64,000 nucleotides of DNA from Bradyrhizobium sp. WD16. GTDB lineage: Bacteria > Pseudomonadota > Alphaproteobacteria > Rhizobiales > Xanthobacteraceae. The notes under the pieces are model-generated. The model was not told the origin of the DNA and searched no databases. It saw only the letters and a list, made by a program, of their open reading frames with translations. Below, piece by piece: positions 21,623-29,314 of the stretch (position 1 is the stretch's first letter; every line of letters begins with the position of its first letter). The translations under genes and the position numbers were made by a program. Where the stretch lies: NCBI RefSeq assembly GCF_024181725.1, contig NZ_CP028908.1, positions 1,488,001-1,552,000 of the forward strand, read 5' to 3'.

Positions 21623-22318
21623 ATGAGCAACGCCCCGTTGATGCCGAAGGCCACCGCCGTGTGGCTTGTCGACAATACCGCGTTGTCCTTCGATCAGGTC
21701 GCCGATTTCTGCAAGATGCACCCGCTGGAAGTGCGCGCCATCGCCGACGGCGACGCCGCCCAGGGCATCAAGGGCATGGATCCGATCTCGTCGGGCCAGC
21801 TCACCCGCGAAGAGATCGAGAAGGGCGAGAACGATCCGAACTACCGCCTCAAGCTCGCCGAATCCAAGGTCCGCCTGCCCGAAGCCAAGAAGAAGAAGGG
21901 CCCGCGCTACACCCCGGTATCGCGCCGCCACGAGCGCCCGAGCGCGATCCTCTGGCTGGTGCGCAGCCATCCGGAACTCAAGGACGCGCAGATCATGCGC
22001 CTGGTCGGCACCACCAAGTCCACCATCGCGAGCGTGCGCGACCGCACCCACTGGAATGCCTCGACCTTGACGCCGCTCGACCCGGTGACGCTCGGCCTGT
22101 GCTCGCAGATCGATCTCGATTTCGAGGTGCAGCGCGCCGCCAAGGAAAAACCCACCGTCGAGCAATATGGCGGCGCCACCCTGCTGCCGGCCTCCGAGAC
22201 CACCCGCAAGGAGGCTGAGCCGGTCGACACCCGCTCGAGCGACGAGATCGACGAGGCGGCGGTGTTCGCCAAGCTCAAGACCATCGGCGGCAAGAAGGCC
22301 GAAGACGAGGAAGAGTGA
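21623..22318 (+). CDS. trcR: DUF1013 protein, TrcR-like cell-cycle regulator
   Basis: 231 residues. The sequence (KATAVWLVDNTALSFDQVAD, HPLEVRAIADGDAAQGIKGMDP, RPSAILWLVRSHPELKDAQI, LVGTTKSTIASVRDRTHWN) is that of DUF1013, the family of alphaproteobacterial TrcR, which associates with RNA polymerase in Caulobacter and acts on cell-cycle genes. A helix-turn-helix-like segment is seen around residues 115-145. ATG 21623 follows a clean AGGAG; the open frame from 21569 adds no conserved residues. Single transcription unit. Confidence 0.85.
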   Translation: MSNAPLMPKATAVWLVDNTALSFDQVADFCKMHPLEVRAIADGDAAQGIKGMDPISSGQLTREEIEKGENDPNYRLKLAESKVRLPEAKKKKGPRYTPVSRRHERPSAILWLVRSHPELKDAQIMRLVGTTKSTIASVRDRTHWNASTLTPLDPVTLGLCSQIDLDFEVQRAAKEKPTVEQYGGATLLPASETTRKEAEPVDTRSSDEIDEAAVFAKLKTIGGKKAEDEEE

Positions 22319-22403
22319 ACGCGGCCTGATCGGGACCGTGAATGAGGCTGCGGTGCGCGCCGGCGCGCGCTCCGCGTTGCTGCTGTAATCCCGCGGCGCT
22401 CTT

Positions 22404-22426
22404 GTAATCCTGCATCGAAGGATTAC
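22404..22426. promoter_or_regulatory. Hairpin in the cspA upstream region
   Basis: Perfect 8-bp inverted repeat GTAATCCT / AGGATTAC around GCATCGA, about 145 bp before the cspA start and just before an AT-rich segment (22427-22440). It could belong to the cold-shock leader or to the end of the trcR transcript. Confidence 0.35.
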
Positions 22427-22571
22427 ATCTATTCTATTCGAGTACTGGCTCTGGCTTGTTGAGCGCGCCCTTCGAGGGCTCTTTTCCCCAAGACATCGCT
22501 GAAGTTCGGATCGTACCCGCACGATGAGCTGCGGACGACAACGCGCATTCGCGCATGCTTGGAGAAGACAA

Positions 22572-22781
22572 ATGTCGACAGGAACAGTGAAGTGGTTCAA
22601 CTCGCAGAAGGGTTTCGGATTCATTCAGCCGAGCGATGGCTCGCAGGATGTGTTCGTTCACATCAGCGCCGTTGAACGCGCTGGCATGACTTCGCTCAAC
22701 GAAGGTCAGAAACTGAATTACGAGCTCAAGACCGACCGCATGCGCGGCAAGGTCAGCGCCGAGAACCTCAGCGCCGCCTGA
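22572..22781 (+). CDS. cspA: Cold shock protein (CspA family)
   Basis: 69 residues, a single OB-fold cold-shock domain. RNP1 KGFGFIQP and RNP2 VFVHISAVE are present, with VKWFNSQ at the N terminus. These proteins bind single-stranded RNA and DNA and melt RNA structure. ATG 22572 has GGAGAAG 4 nt upstream. The frame is open to 22524, but the added residues are not family-like. A long leader (over 200 bp from the previous gene) is usual for such genes. Confidence 0.95.
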   Translation: MSTGTVKWFNSQKGFGFIQPSDGSQDVFVHISAVERAGMTSLNEGQKLNYELKTDRMRGKVSAENLSAA

Positions 22782-22785
22782 CCGG

Positions 22786-22837
22786 CAGATGCCATGACGA
22801 GATCACCGCGGATGTACCGGGATCTCAGCGGCATCTG
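22786..22837 (+). terminator. Possible terminator structure after cspA
   Basis: Outer stem CAGATGCC (22786-22793) / GGCATCTG (22830-22837) with inner GAGATC / GATCTC. There is no T run, so termination is uncertain. Confidence 0.3.
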
Positions 22838-22958
22838 ACTTGATGGCCTACCAGGTTGCGTCCTCATCCATTCACATGGGTGGGGACGTTGCTTTTTGGG
22901 CGAATGCCTGCTGGCAAAAACCGCAATGGCCGCCAGCGGCGACTTGCGGCGACAGCGG

Positions 22959-23300
22959 TCAGTCCGCCTCCGCCGACAGACGCTCGAAATCATCGATGAC
23001 CGCGGCGACAAGGTCGCGATGCTGTGCATCCTGCGGCGTGAGCGCGGCGGCGTAGAGCTTGAGCACATAGCGCGCCTTCGCCGCCGCTTCCGGCCAGGAC
23101 GAAGCCGGCGTGCGCAACAGTTCGGCCTCGATCTCGAGCTCGCGTCGTCGCAGCGAGCGCGCCTCGGCCTCGGCTTCCGCGAGCATCCGCCGGATGGTCG
23201 TGGCTTTTTGCGCGGCTTCCGCGAGCATCCGCCGGATGGTCGTGGCTTTTTGCGCGGCCATGCCCCGATGCTGGTCGAGATCGATCGGCGGCTCATTCAT
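22959..23300 (-). CDS. Small coiled-coil protein, unknown function
   Basis: 113 residues, highly charged and helical (heptad-like RSLRRRELEIEAELL), ending in a conserved-looking block PEAAAKARYVLKLYAAALTPQDAQHRDLVAAVIDDFERL. I recall similar proteins in Bradyrhizobium-type genomes without a function. Residues 17-44 are a 14-residue unit (AAQKATTIRRMLAE register) present twice through a perfect 42-bp DNA duplication. The start overlaps the stop of the upstream gene by 8 bp, indicating an operon. Confidence 0.7.
   Translation of the reverse strand: MNEPPIDLDQHRGMAAQKATTIRRMLAEAAQKATTIRRMLAEAEAEARSLRRRELEIEAELLRTPASSWPEAAAKARYVLKLYAAALTPQDAQHRDLVAAVIDDFERLSAEAD
23172..23255. repeat. Perfect 42-bp tandem duplication inside a coding region
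   Basis: Units 23172-23213 and 23214-23255 are identical and in frame (14 codons). They lie in the helical N-terminal part of the small protein at 22959-23300. Confidence 0.95.
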
Positions 23301-23622
23301 CGGAGGCGGTGACTTCGACCGGCAACAACACATCGGATCCGTCAACGGCGACGCACCGCTGCAGCGGATAGTCGCAATCGTCGTAGAGACGGCGAATATC
23401 GTTCGCACCGAAGCGCTGCTCCTCGACCTCGAGCAAGGAGCCGAGCAGCGACGCGGACGGCAACACCTCAATGGCAAAACGGATCGCATCGGCCGCCTGC
23501 GAGAAGCGCCGATACGCCATTTTCCTGCGGTTCTTCAAACCGACCCGTGCCGAATAGAGATCGGCGCTGGCGCCATAATCGAACATCGTGAGAGCCTGCG
23601 CCCTTTCGGCGTCAATAGCCAT
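23293..23622 (-). CDS. Small conserved protein, unknown function
   Basis: 109 residues. The core FDYGASADLYSARVGLKNRRKMAYRRF, AIRFAIEVLP and EVEEQRFGANDIRRLYDDCDYPL is familiar to me from Bradyrhizobium-type genomes as a hypothetical protein; no domain with a known role is recognised. ATG 23622 has GGGAAG 7 nt upstream; ATG 23586 (MFDYGASA) is an alternative matching shorter homologues. It overlaps the next gene by 8 bp. Confidence 0.7.
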   Translation of the reverse strand: MAIDAERAQALTMFDYGASADLYSARVGLKNRRKMAYRRFSQAADAIRFAIEVLPSASLLGSLLEVEEQRFGANDIRRLYDDCDYPLQRCVAVDGSDVLLPVEVTASDE

Positions 23623-23826
23623 TGATTTCTTCCCGGACGGGAACAGCCCTGTCCGTCGCATCTCACGCTTTCTTGGGGAACTCCGTCCGGAACACGCTGC
23701 CCTTCATCCTGTCGGCACTCGTCGTCGATCAGATCAACGTTCGTGATCAGCATACGGCGCGTCAGCACGGCCGACGAGCGTTGAACGGGAACGGTTGATC
23801 GAGGGCCGCGGCGGTGATCGCCCGGC

Positions 23827-24468
23827 CTATTTCTTTTTTCCCTTCGCCGCGGCGGCGCGGGCATCGGCAATCGCCCGCTTGAACATCGCCGCTTCGAGCA
23901 CGCCCGGAACCCGGAAGGTTCCGATGATGAAGGAGGGCGTGGCGAAGAAACCGAACGCCTCGGCCTGAGCGTTGTTGCGCTTGAGCAGAGCGTCGATCTC
24001 GGCGCGATGGGTCGCGAGGTCGGCATCGGCACGGACAAGATCGACCCCGGCCTTGGCCAGGGCATCACGCAGCACCGGCTCGGTCAGCTGGCCGCGGAAC
24101 GTCATCAGTGCGCGATGGCCGGCTTCGTATTTGTCCTGGTAGCGCGCCGCCAGCACCAGCCGTGCCGCCACGTCCGACGGCGGCCCGAGAATGGGCCAGT
24201 CCTTCATCACCAGGCGGACCTGGCCGTCCTCGCGGATCACCTGTTCGAGCTCGGGCGAGAGTTTCTTGCAGTGGGGGCACTGGTAGTCGAAGAACTCGAC
24301 GATGGTGATGTCGCCCTTTGGGTTGCCCATCGCCGGAATCGCGGCGTCACGCAGCACCGCGTCGCGCGACAACAGGCTGTCCTCTTCGGCGCGCAACGGA
24401 GCCACCGCCGCGGCCAGCACGAACGCGACGCAGGCGAGCGCGACGCAGGCGAGCGCGGACCGCTTCAT
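23827..24468 (-). CDS. DsbA-family thiol:disulfide oxidoreductase
   Basis: 213 residues. Signal peptide 1-27 (cleavage after PLRA), thioredoxin fold with inserted helical domain, active site CPHC at residues 64-67 in FFDYQCPHCKKLSPEL, and the cis-proline loop FATPSFIIG. It acts in the periplasm, like DsbA/ScsC-type proteins, introducing or shuffling disulfides. A 15-bp direct repeat in the signal sequence gives ALACVALACV. The start overlaps the upstream lipoprotein stop (ATGA). A basic KGKKK tail ends the protein. Confidence 0.9.
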   Translation of the reverse strand: MKRSALACVALACVAFVLAAAVAPLRAEEDSLLSRDAVLRDAAIPAMGNPKGDITIVEFFDYQCPHCKKLSPELEQVIREDGQVRLVMKDWPILGPPSDVAARLVLAARYQDKYEAGHRALMTFRGQLTEPVLRDALAKAGVDLVRADADLATHRAEIDALLKRNNAQAEAFGFFATPSFIIGTFRVPGVLEAAMFKRAIADARAAAAKGKKK

Positions 24469-24722
24469 TTGTTGTCCATCATGTAGTCCTGCATCTTGCG
24501 CATGTCGCGCCTGCTTTGTTGCGCCTGCATCGAAACCTGATGATCGCGGTCGCGGCGGCAGGCAACGTAGCCGTCCGACCCCGGCTTGAAGCCGCGGCTC
24601 TGGCAGATGGCGTCGTCGTCTGTGGCCGCCGCAGCCGGCGCCGGCTCCTCGCGGCTGGCGCAGGCGCCCAGCAACGCCGCGGCCAGCGCCAGAACGGAGA
24701 AAGAGAGGCCTGTTCGGATCAT
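24465..24722 (-). CDS. Small lipoprotein, unknown function
   Basis: 85 residues. Lipoprotein signal with lipobox LLGAC (Cys about 20). The mature part has two further Cys (AICQSRGF, VACRRDRD) and a helical Gln/Met/Arg-rich end (QQSRRDMRKMQDYMMDNK). ATG 24722 is chosen because the frame above it precedes a regular signal peptide. Coupled to the DsbA-like gene by ATGA, so its two cysteines might be a substrate; that is inference. Confidence 0.7.
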   Translation of the reverse strand: MIRTGLSFSVLALAAALLGACASREEPAPAAAATDDDAICQSRGFKPGSDGYVACRRDRDHQVSMQAQQSRRDMRKMQDYMMDNK

Positions 24723-24903
24723 CGTGCGCCCATGGAGAACCATTGTCAGGGTCCTGTAGCGCCGATTGCCCAGCGCCACAAGCATCCCCCAAACCGATCT
24801 CCGCTCCGCAAAGATGGAGCCAACAAGGCGACAGAATGATCCGCAAACGCGGGAAGAGGTTTTCCGCCCGGATCTTGCTCGGCAGCCACGTCGGCAGAAC
24901 AGG

Positions 24904-26820
24904 CTATTGCGCGGAAACGCCCTTGGCCTTCAGCGCGCTGCCGATCTCCTCGAGGATCGCCGGATCGTCGATCGTTGCCGGTATGCTCCAGGCATCGCCG
25001 TCGGCGATCTTCTTCATGGTGCCGCGCAGGATCTTGCCCGACCGCGTCTTGGGCAACCGCGCCACCGTGACCGCGAGCTTGAAGGCGGCGACCGGTCCGA
25101 TGCGCTCACGCACCAGGGCGACGATCTCCTTCTCGATCTCGGCGGCGGGACGCGTCACGCCGGCCTTGAGCACGACGAAGCCGCAGGGCACTTCGCCCTT
25201 GAGCGAATCCTTGATGCCGAGCACGGCGCATTCGGCGACGTCCGGATGGGCCGCCAGCACTTCCTCCATGCCGCCGGTGGAGAGCCGATGGCCTGCGACA
25301 TTGATGATATCGTCGGTGCGCCCCATGACGAAGACGTAACCGTCGGCGTCCTTGAAGCCGGCGTCGGAGGTTTTGTAGTAGCCGGGGAATTCGGCGAGAT
25401 AGGAATCGTGGAAGCGATCGTCCTGCCGCCACAGCGTCGGCAGGCAGCCCGGCGGCATCGGCAATTTGATCACGATCGAGCCCATGACGTCGGGACCGAC
25501 CGGCTTCGCCGCCTCGTCGACGACGTCGACCTGATAGCCCGGCATCGGCACCGTCGGCGACCCATGCTTCACCGGCAGGAGACCGAGGCCGACCGGATTG
25601 CCGGCGATGCACCAGCCGGTCTCGGTTTGCCACCAGTGGTCGATCACCGGGACCTCGAGCTGCTGCTCGGCCCATTCCACCGTCGGCGGGTCGGCGCGTT
25701 CGCCGGCGAGGAACAGCGTGCGGAACCGCGACAGGTCGTATTTGCGGATCAGCTCGCCCGAGGGATCCTCCTTCTTGATGGCGCGGAACGCGGTCGGCGC
25801 GGTGAACAGCGCCACCGCGCCGTGCTCGGCGATGACGCGCCAGAACGCACCGGCATCCGGGGTGCCGACCGGCTTACCCTCGAACATCAGCGACGTCGCG
25901 CCGTGCAGCAGCGGGCCATAGATGATGTAGCTGTGGCCGACCACCCAGCCGATATCGGAGCCGCACCACCACACCTCGCCGGGCTTGATGCCATAGAGGT
26001 TGAACATCGACCATTTCAGCGCCACGGCGTGGCCGCCGTTGTCGCGCACCACGCCCTTGGGGATGCCGGTGGTGCCGGAGGTGTAGAGAATGTAGAGCGG
26101 GTCGGTAGCCAGCAGCGGCACGCAATCGGCGCGCTTGCCGGCGGCCTTGGCCGCCGTCACCACGCCGGTCCAGTCGTGATCGCGGCCGTCGACAAGCGCG
26201 CAGGACTGCTGCGATCGCTGCAGGATGATGCAGCCGTCGGGCTTGGACGTGGCGAGGCGGACGGCCTCGTCGAGCAGCGGTTTGTAGGCGACGATGCGGC
26301 CGGGCTCGATGCCGCAGCTCGCCGACAGGATCAGCTTCGGCTGGGCGTCGTCGATGCGGGTGGCGAGTTCCTTGGCGGCGAAGCCGCCGAACACCACCGA
26401 ATGCACCGCGCCGATGCGGGCGCAGGCCAGCATCGCCACCACGGATTCCGGCACCATCGGCATGTAGAGCAGCACCCGGTCGCCCTTGGCGACGCCGAAA
26501 TCCTGCAGCACCGCGGCAAGGGTCGCGACCTCGTCCAGCAACTGCCGATAGGTCAAGCGGGTGACGCTGCCGGTCAGGGGCGAATCGTGGATCAGGGCGA
26601 GTTGGTCGGCGCGACCGCCGGCGACGTGGCGATCAAGGGCGTTATAGCAGGTGTTGAGCACACCATCGCTGAACCAGCGGCCATACACGCCCTGGTCGGG
26701 ATCGAAGATCGTCTTGGGAAATTCAACCCAGTCGATGTCCCGGGCCGCCTCGGTCCAGAAGCCGATCGGGTCGCGGAGCGACCGCGCATAGACCTCATGA
26801 TATCGGCTCTCGACAGGCAT
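24904..26820 (-). CDS. prpE: Propionyl-CoA synthetase (acetyl-CoA synthetase family)
   Basis: 638 residues. It forms acyl-CoA from a short-chain acid, ATP and CoA through an acyl-adenylate. Adenylate-forming motifs: LYTSGTTGIPKGVV (P-loop), WWQTETGWCIAG, GYYKTSDAGFKDADGYVFVMGRTDDIINVAGHR, and the acetylatable lysine in TRSGKILRG. The N terminus YHEVYARSLRDPIGFWTEAARDIDW and the overall pattern are those of PrpE rather than Acs; the exact substrate remains an inference. GGGGAAA lies before ATG 26820. Confidence 0.88.
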   Translation of the reverse strand: MPVESRYHEVYARSLRDPIGFWTEAARDIDWVEFPKTIFDPDQGVYGRWFSDGVLNTCYNALDRHVAGGRADQLALIHDSPLTGSVTRLTYRQLLDEVATLAAVLQDFGVAKGDRVLLYMPMVPESVVAMLACARIGAVHSVVFGGFAAKELATRIDDAQPKLILSASCGIEPGRIVAYKPLLDEAVRLATSKPDGCIILQRSQQSCALVDGRDHDWTGVVTAAKAAGKRADCVPLLATDPLYILYTSGTTGIPKGVVRDNGGHAVALKWSMFNLYGIKPGEVWWCGSDIGWVVGHSYIIYGPLLHGATSLMFEGKPVGTPDAGAFWRVIAEHGAVALFTAPTAFRAIKKEDPSGELIRKYDLSRFRTLFLAGERADPPTVEWAEQQLEVPVIDHWWQTETGWCIAGNPVGLGLLPVKHGSPTVPMPGYQVDVVDEAAKPVGPDVMGSIVIKLPMPPGCLPTLWRQDDRFHDSYLAEFPGYYKTSDAGFKDADGYVFVMGRTDDIINVAGHRLSTGGMEEVLAAHPDVAECAVLGIKDSLKGEVPCGFVVLKAGVTRPAAEIEKEIVALVRERIGPVAAFKLAVTVARLPKTRSGKILRGTMKKIADGDAWSIPATIDDPAILEEIGSALKAKGVSAQ

Positions 26821-27039
26821 GGCGTTTCCCCGTGGTGTTATGGCGCAAGCGCGGTCTATTTGGTGCGAAACGCCCTCCTGCTCCAGCTAGTACTTAGTTT
26901 AGTGGAGTCGGGTTGCGCGGCCGCAATGCTGTATTGTGCCGCGACCAGGCGCCAATTCAAGCGCCAAGGATTTGATCTGGATCAGAGCGGCGACACGACC
27001 GATGCGCCGCCCGGCTGTTGCACTCACTTCGCCGCGGCG
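26821..27039. other. Region upstream of prpE
   Basis: The first part of a 563-bp gap (26821-27383) between divergent prpE and the antiporter. It should contain the prpE promoter. No gene is supported here; an AT-richer stretch lies at 26885-26905. The remainder of the gap holds a decayed TPR fragment. Confidence 0.4.
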
Positions 27040-27255
27040 CGCAACGCGTCGAGCCGGCGCTGCATCGCCGCGATTGTCGAAATGCTCCGGCACGCCCGGA
27101 CCGAGCCGGATCGCCTCGTCTCGTCGGCGATGGCCGCTTCGTTCTGTCCCGGCTTCTCGTCGGCCGCGCCACGGTCGGAAAAGGCCTGCGCATCGTCGGG
27201 CTTGAAACGGATCCCCTCCCGGCAGATGGTCGCAACGTTCCGCGACGCGGTTCAA
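27040..27255 (-). pseudogene. Decayed TPR-repeat protein fragment
   Basis: Two minus-strand frames together give tetratricopeptide-like text: one reads IRFKPDDAQAFSDRGAA and GQNEAAIADE, and another continues with DEAIRLGPGVPEHFDNRGDA. The TPR register (AIRLxPxxxxxFxNRG) passes from one frame to the other, so at least one frameshift is present. No start or complete repeat array remains. Confidence 0.4.
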
Positions 27256-27383
27256 CCGCTGGCATTGCCGTCGCCGCGCATTATAATGGATGTCTGCTCA
27301 TCCTCGACTGCCGGTTCCGTCGCACACCTTCGGCCCTGCCGCAGGCCGTCGGCCGGGCCGTCTTCTGCTGACCGGCGCAAGGC

Positions 27384-28949
27384 ATGCTGACATTCGAATG
27401 GATCATCGGGCTTCTGGTGGGCGCGGTGGCGCTGTCGGCGCTGGCGCGCCGGTTCGGCATCCCCTACCCGACCTTCCTTGCGCTGGGCGGCAGCGTCCTG
27501 GTGCTGGTGCCCGGCGCACCGGACTGGACGCTGGAACCCGAGCTCGCGCTGGCGCTGTTCGTCGCGCCGGTGCTGCTCGATGCCGCGTTCGACACCTCGC
27601 TGCGCGAATTGCGTGACAACTGGCTGCCGGTGGCGGCCCTGGTGTTCTTCGCCGTCGCGGTGACCACCGCAGTGGTGGCCGTGACCACCCGCCTCCTCGT
27701 CCCCGACATGCCCTGGGCCGCCGCCGTGGCGCTCGGCGCCATCGTCGCCCCACCCGACGCCGCCGCAGCGGTTACCGTGCTGCGGCAGGTCCGATTGCCC
27801 CATCGCCTGCTGAAGATTCTCGAAGGCGAAAGCCTGCTCAACGACGCCAGCGCCCTCTTGATCTATCGCGTCGCCGTGATGATCGCCGTGACGCGGCACG
27901 CAAGCGTGGAGACGCTGGCACCGGCCATCACCCTGACGATGCTCGGCAGCCTGATCGCCGGCTACGTCTTCGCCCGGCTTTTCATGCAGCTCAGCGAGCA
28001 CATCCGCGACGTGCCGAGCGCCATCATCATGCAGTTCGCCACGACCTTCATCGTCTGGATGGTCGCCGACCGCCTCGGCCTGTCGGGCATCCTCACCATT
28101 GTCGTCTACGCCATCACCGTTGCCCGCACCGCACCGGCCCGCATCCCGGCGCGGTTGCGCGTGCCCTCCTATGCGGTGTGGGAGACCGTCGTCTTCCTGC
28201 TCAACGTCCTCGCCTTCGTCATGATCGGCATGCAGCTGCGGCCGGTGTGGGAGCATCTCGAGGACGGCATCCGCAACCGCTATCTTCTGGTCGCGGTCGC
28301 CGTACTGGGAGCCGTCATCTTCGCCCGCATCCTCTGGGTGATGAGCTACAACACGGTGATGCGCCTCCTGCTCCGCCGTGCCAACCACCGCCGCGAGCAA
28401 CCGCTTCGCGTGCCCACGGTGAAAGGCGGTCTGGTGATCTCCTGGTGCGGCATGCGCGGCATCGTCACGCTGGCCGCGGCCTTTGCCCTGCCGGAGCCGT
28501 TTCCCTATCGCGACCTGATACTGCTCATCGCCTTTGCCGTCGTGCTCGGCACGCTGGTGGTGCAGGGCCTGACGCTCAAGCCGCTGATCCTGGCGCTGCG
28601 CCTCAAGGATGACAATCCGGTCGACGGCGAGGTTGCCCAGGCGCGCGTCGCCGCTTATCGCGCCGCGCTCGACGCCATCAGCAAGGAACCGTCCGAAGAG
28701 GCCGAAGTGTTGCGGCTCGAATACAGCGCCCTGCTGCTGCGGGCCGACGGCGAGAACGGCGCCGATATCGGCCCCGAGCTGCCGGCCGATCCGATGCGCC
28801 GGCGGGCCATCGCCGCCGCCCGTCACGCGCTCATCGAGCTGCGCGCCTCCGGCGTCATCGGCGATGACGCCTTCCACCGCCTCGAGCAGGAGTTCGACTG
28901 GGCGGAATTGAGCGCGCAGGGCGCCGGGATCCAGGCAACAAAAAATTAG
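27384..28949 (+). CDS. Na+/H+ antiporter, CPA1 (NhaP-type)
   Basis: 521 residues. About 12 membrane segments in residues 5-400, with the CPA1 signature LLKILEGESLLNDASALLIYR around residue 140-155 carrying the ion-binding Asn-Asp pair. WCGMRGIVTLAAAFALP (about 353-369) is another family motif. A soluble helical C terminus (about 410-521) follows, as in the YjcE/NHE-like group. It exchanges Na+ (or K+) for protons at the inner membrane. The stop overlaps the end of the converging DUF1850 gene by 4 bp. Confidence 0.9.
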   Translation: MLTFEWIIGLLVGAVALSALARRFGIPYPTFLALGGSVLVLVPGAPDWTLEPELALALFVAPVLLDAAFDTSLRELRDNWLPVAALVFFAVAVTTAVVAVTTRLLVPDMPWAAAVALGAIVAPPDAAAAVTVLRQVRLPHRLLKILEGESLLNDASALLIYRVAVMIAVTRHASVETLAPAITLTMLGSLIAGYVFARLFMQLSEHIRDVPSAIIMQFATTFIVWMVADRLGLSGILTIVVYAITVARTAPARIPARLRVPSYAVWETVVFLLNVLAFVMIGMQLRPVWEHLEDGIRNRYLLVAVAVLGAVIFARILWVMSYNTVMRLLLRRANHRREQPLRVPTVKGGLVISWCGMRGIVTLAAAFALPEPFPYRDLILLIAFAVVLGTLVVQGLTLKPLILALRLKDDNPVDGEVAQARVAAYRAALDAISKEPSEEAEVLRLEYSALLLRADGENGADIGPELPADPMRRRAIAAARHALIELRASGVIGDDAFHRLEQEFDWAELSAQGAGIQATKN

Positions 28950-29314
28950 CAGTGACTTAGGACGGTGACGTGGCGGCCGACCGGGTGGCCGAGAATGTCC
29001 GACAGCGTCCGGCAGGATCCCTCGGCGCACAGCCGCCATTCTCCCGCCGCGCCGGAATTGCCGAGCACCAGCTCGCGCTGCGGCGGACGCTGCAGCGTCC
29101 AGCGCCACCAGCCGTCGACAAGGCGCGCTTCCGGCGGCGGTTCCATGCCGGCGCCGGTGCCCTTGACCCGCGCCGCGACGATCTGCAGCCCGTCGGGCAT
29201 GACCCGCCAGTCCTCCTGCCAGTCGATCTTCTCGACCGAATGGGTCCAGACCAGCGTGAAGGCCGCCAGTTGCAGGGCCTTGATCACGCCGGCAGAGGCG
29301 AAGCAGACACTCAC
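28946..29314 (-). CDS. DUF1850 domain protein of a TRAP transporter operon
   Basis: 122 residues from GTG 29314, overlapping the permease stop (GTGA). A hydrophobic N terminus precedes the DUF1850 pattern FTLVWTHSVEKIDWQEDWRV, MPDGLQIVAARVKGTGAGMEPPPEARLVDGWW. DUF1850 genes accompany fused TRAP permeases; the role is unknown. The 3' end overlaps the antiporter stop codon. Confidence 0.82.
   Translation of the reverse strand: MSVCFASAGVIKALQLAAFTLVWTHSVEKIDWQEDWRVMPDGLQIVAARVKGTGAGMEPPPEARLVDGWWRWTLQRPPQRELVLGNSGAAGEWRLCAEGSCRTLSDILGHPVGRHVTVLSHC

Noticed and set aside
24766-27390. 874-codon plus-strand frame opposite prpE
   Set aside because: Antisense of a clear propionyl-CoA synthetase; composition is typical of reversed GC-rich coding sequence.
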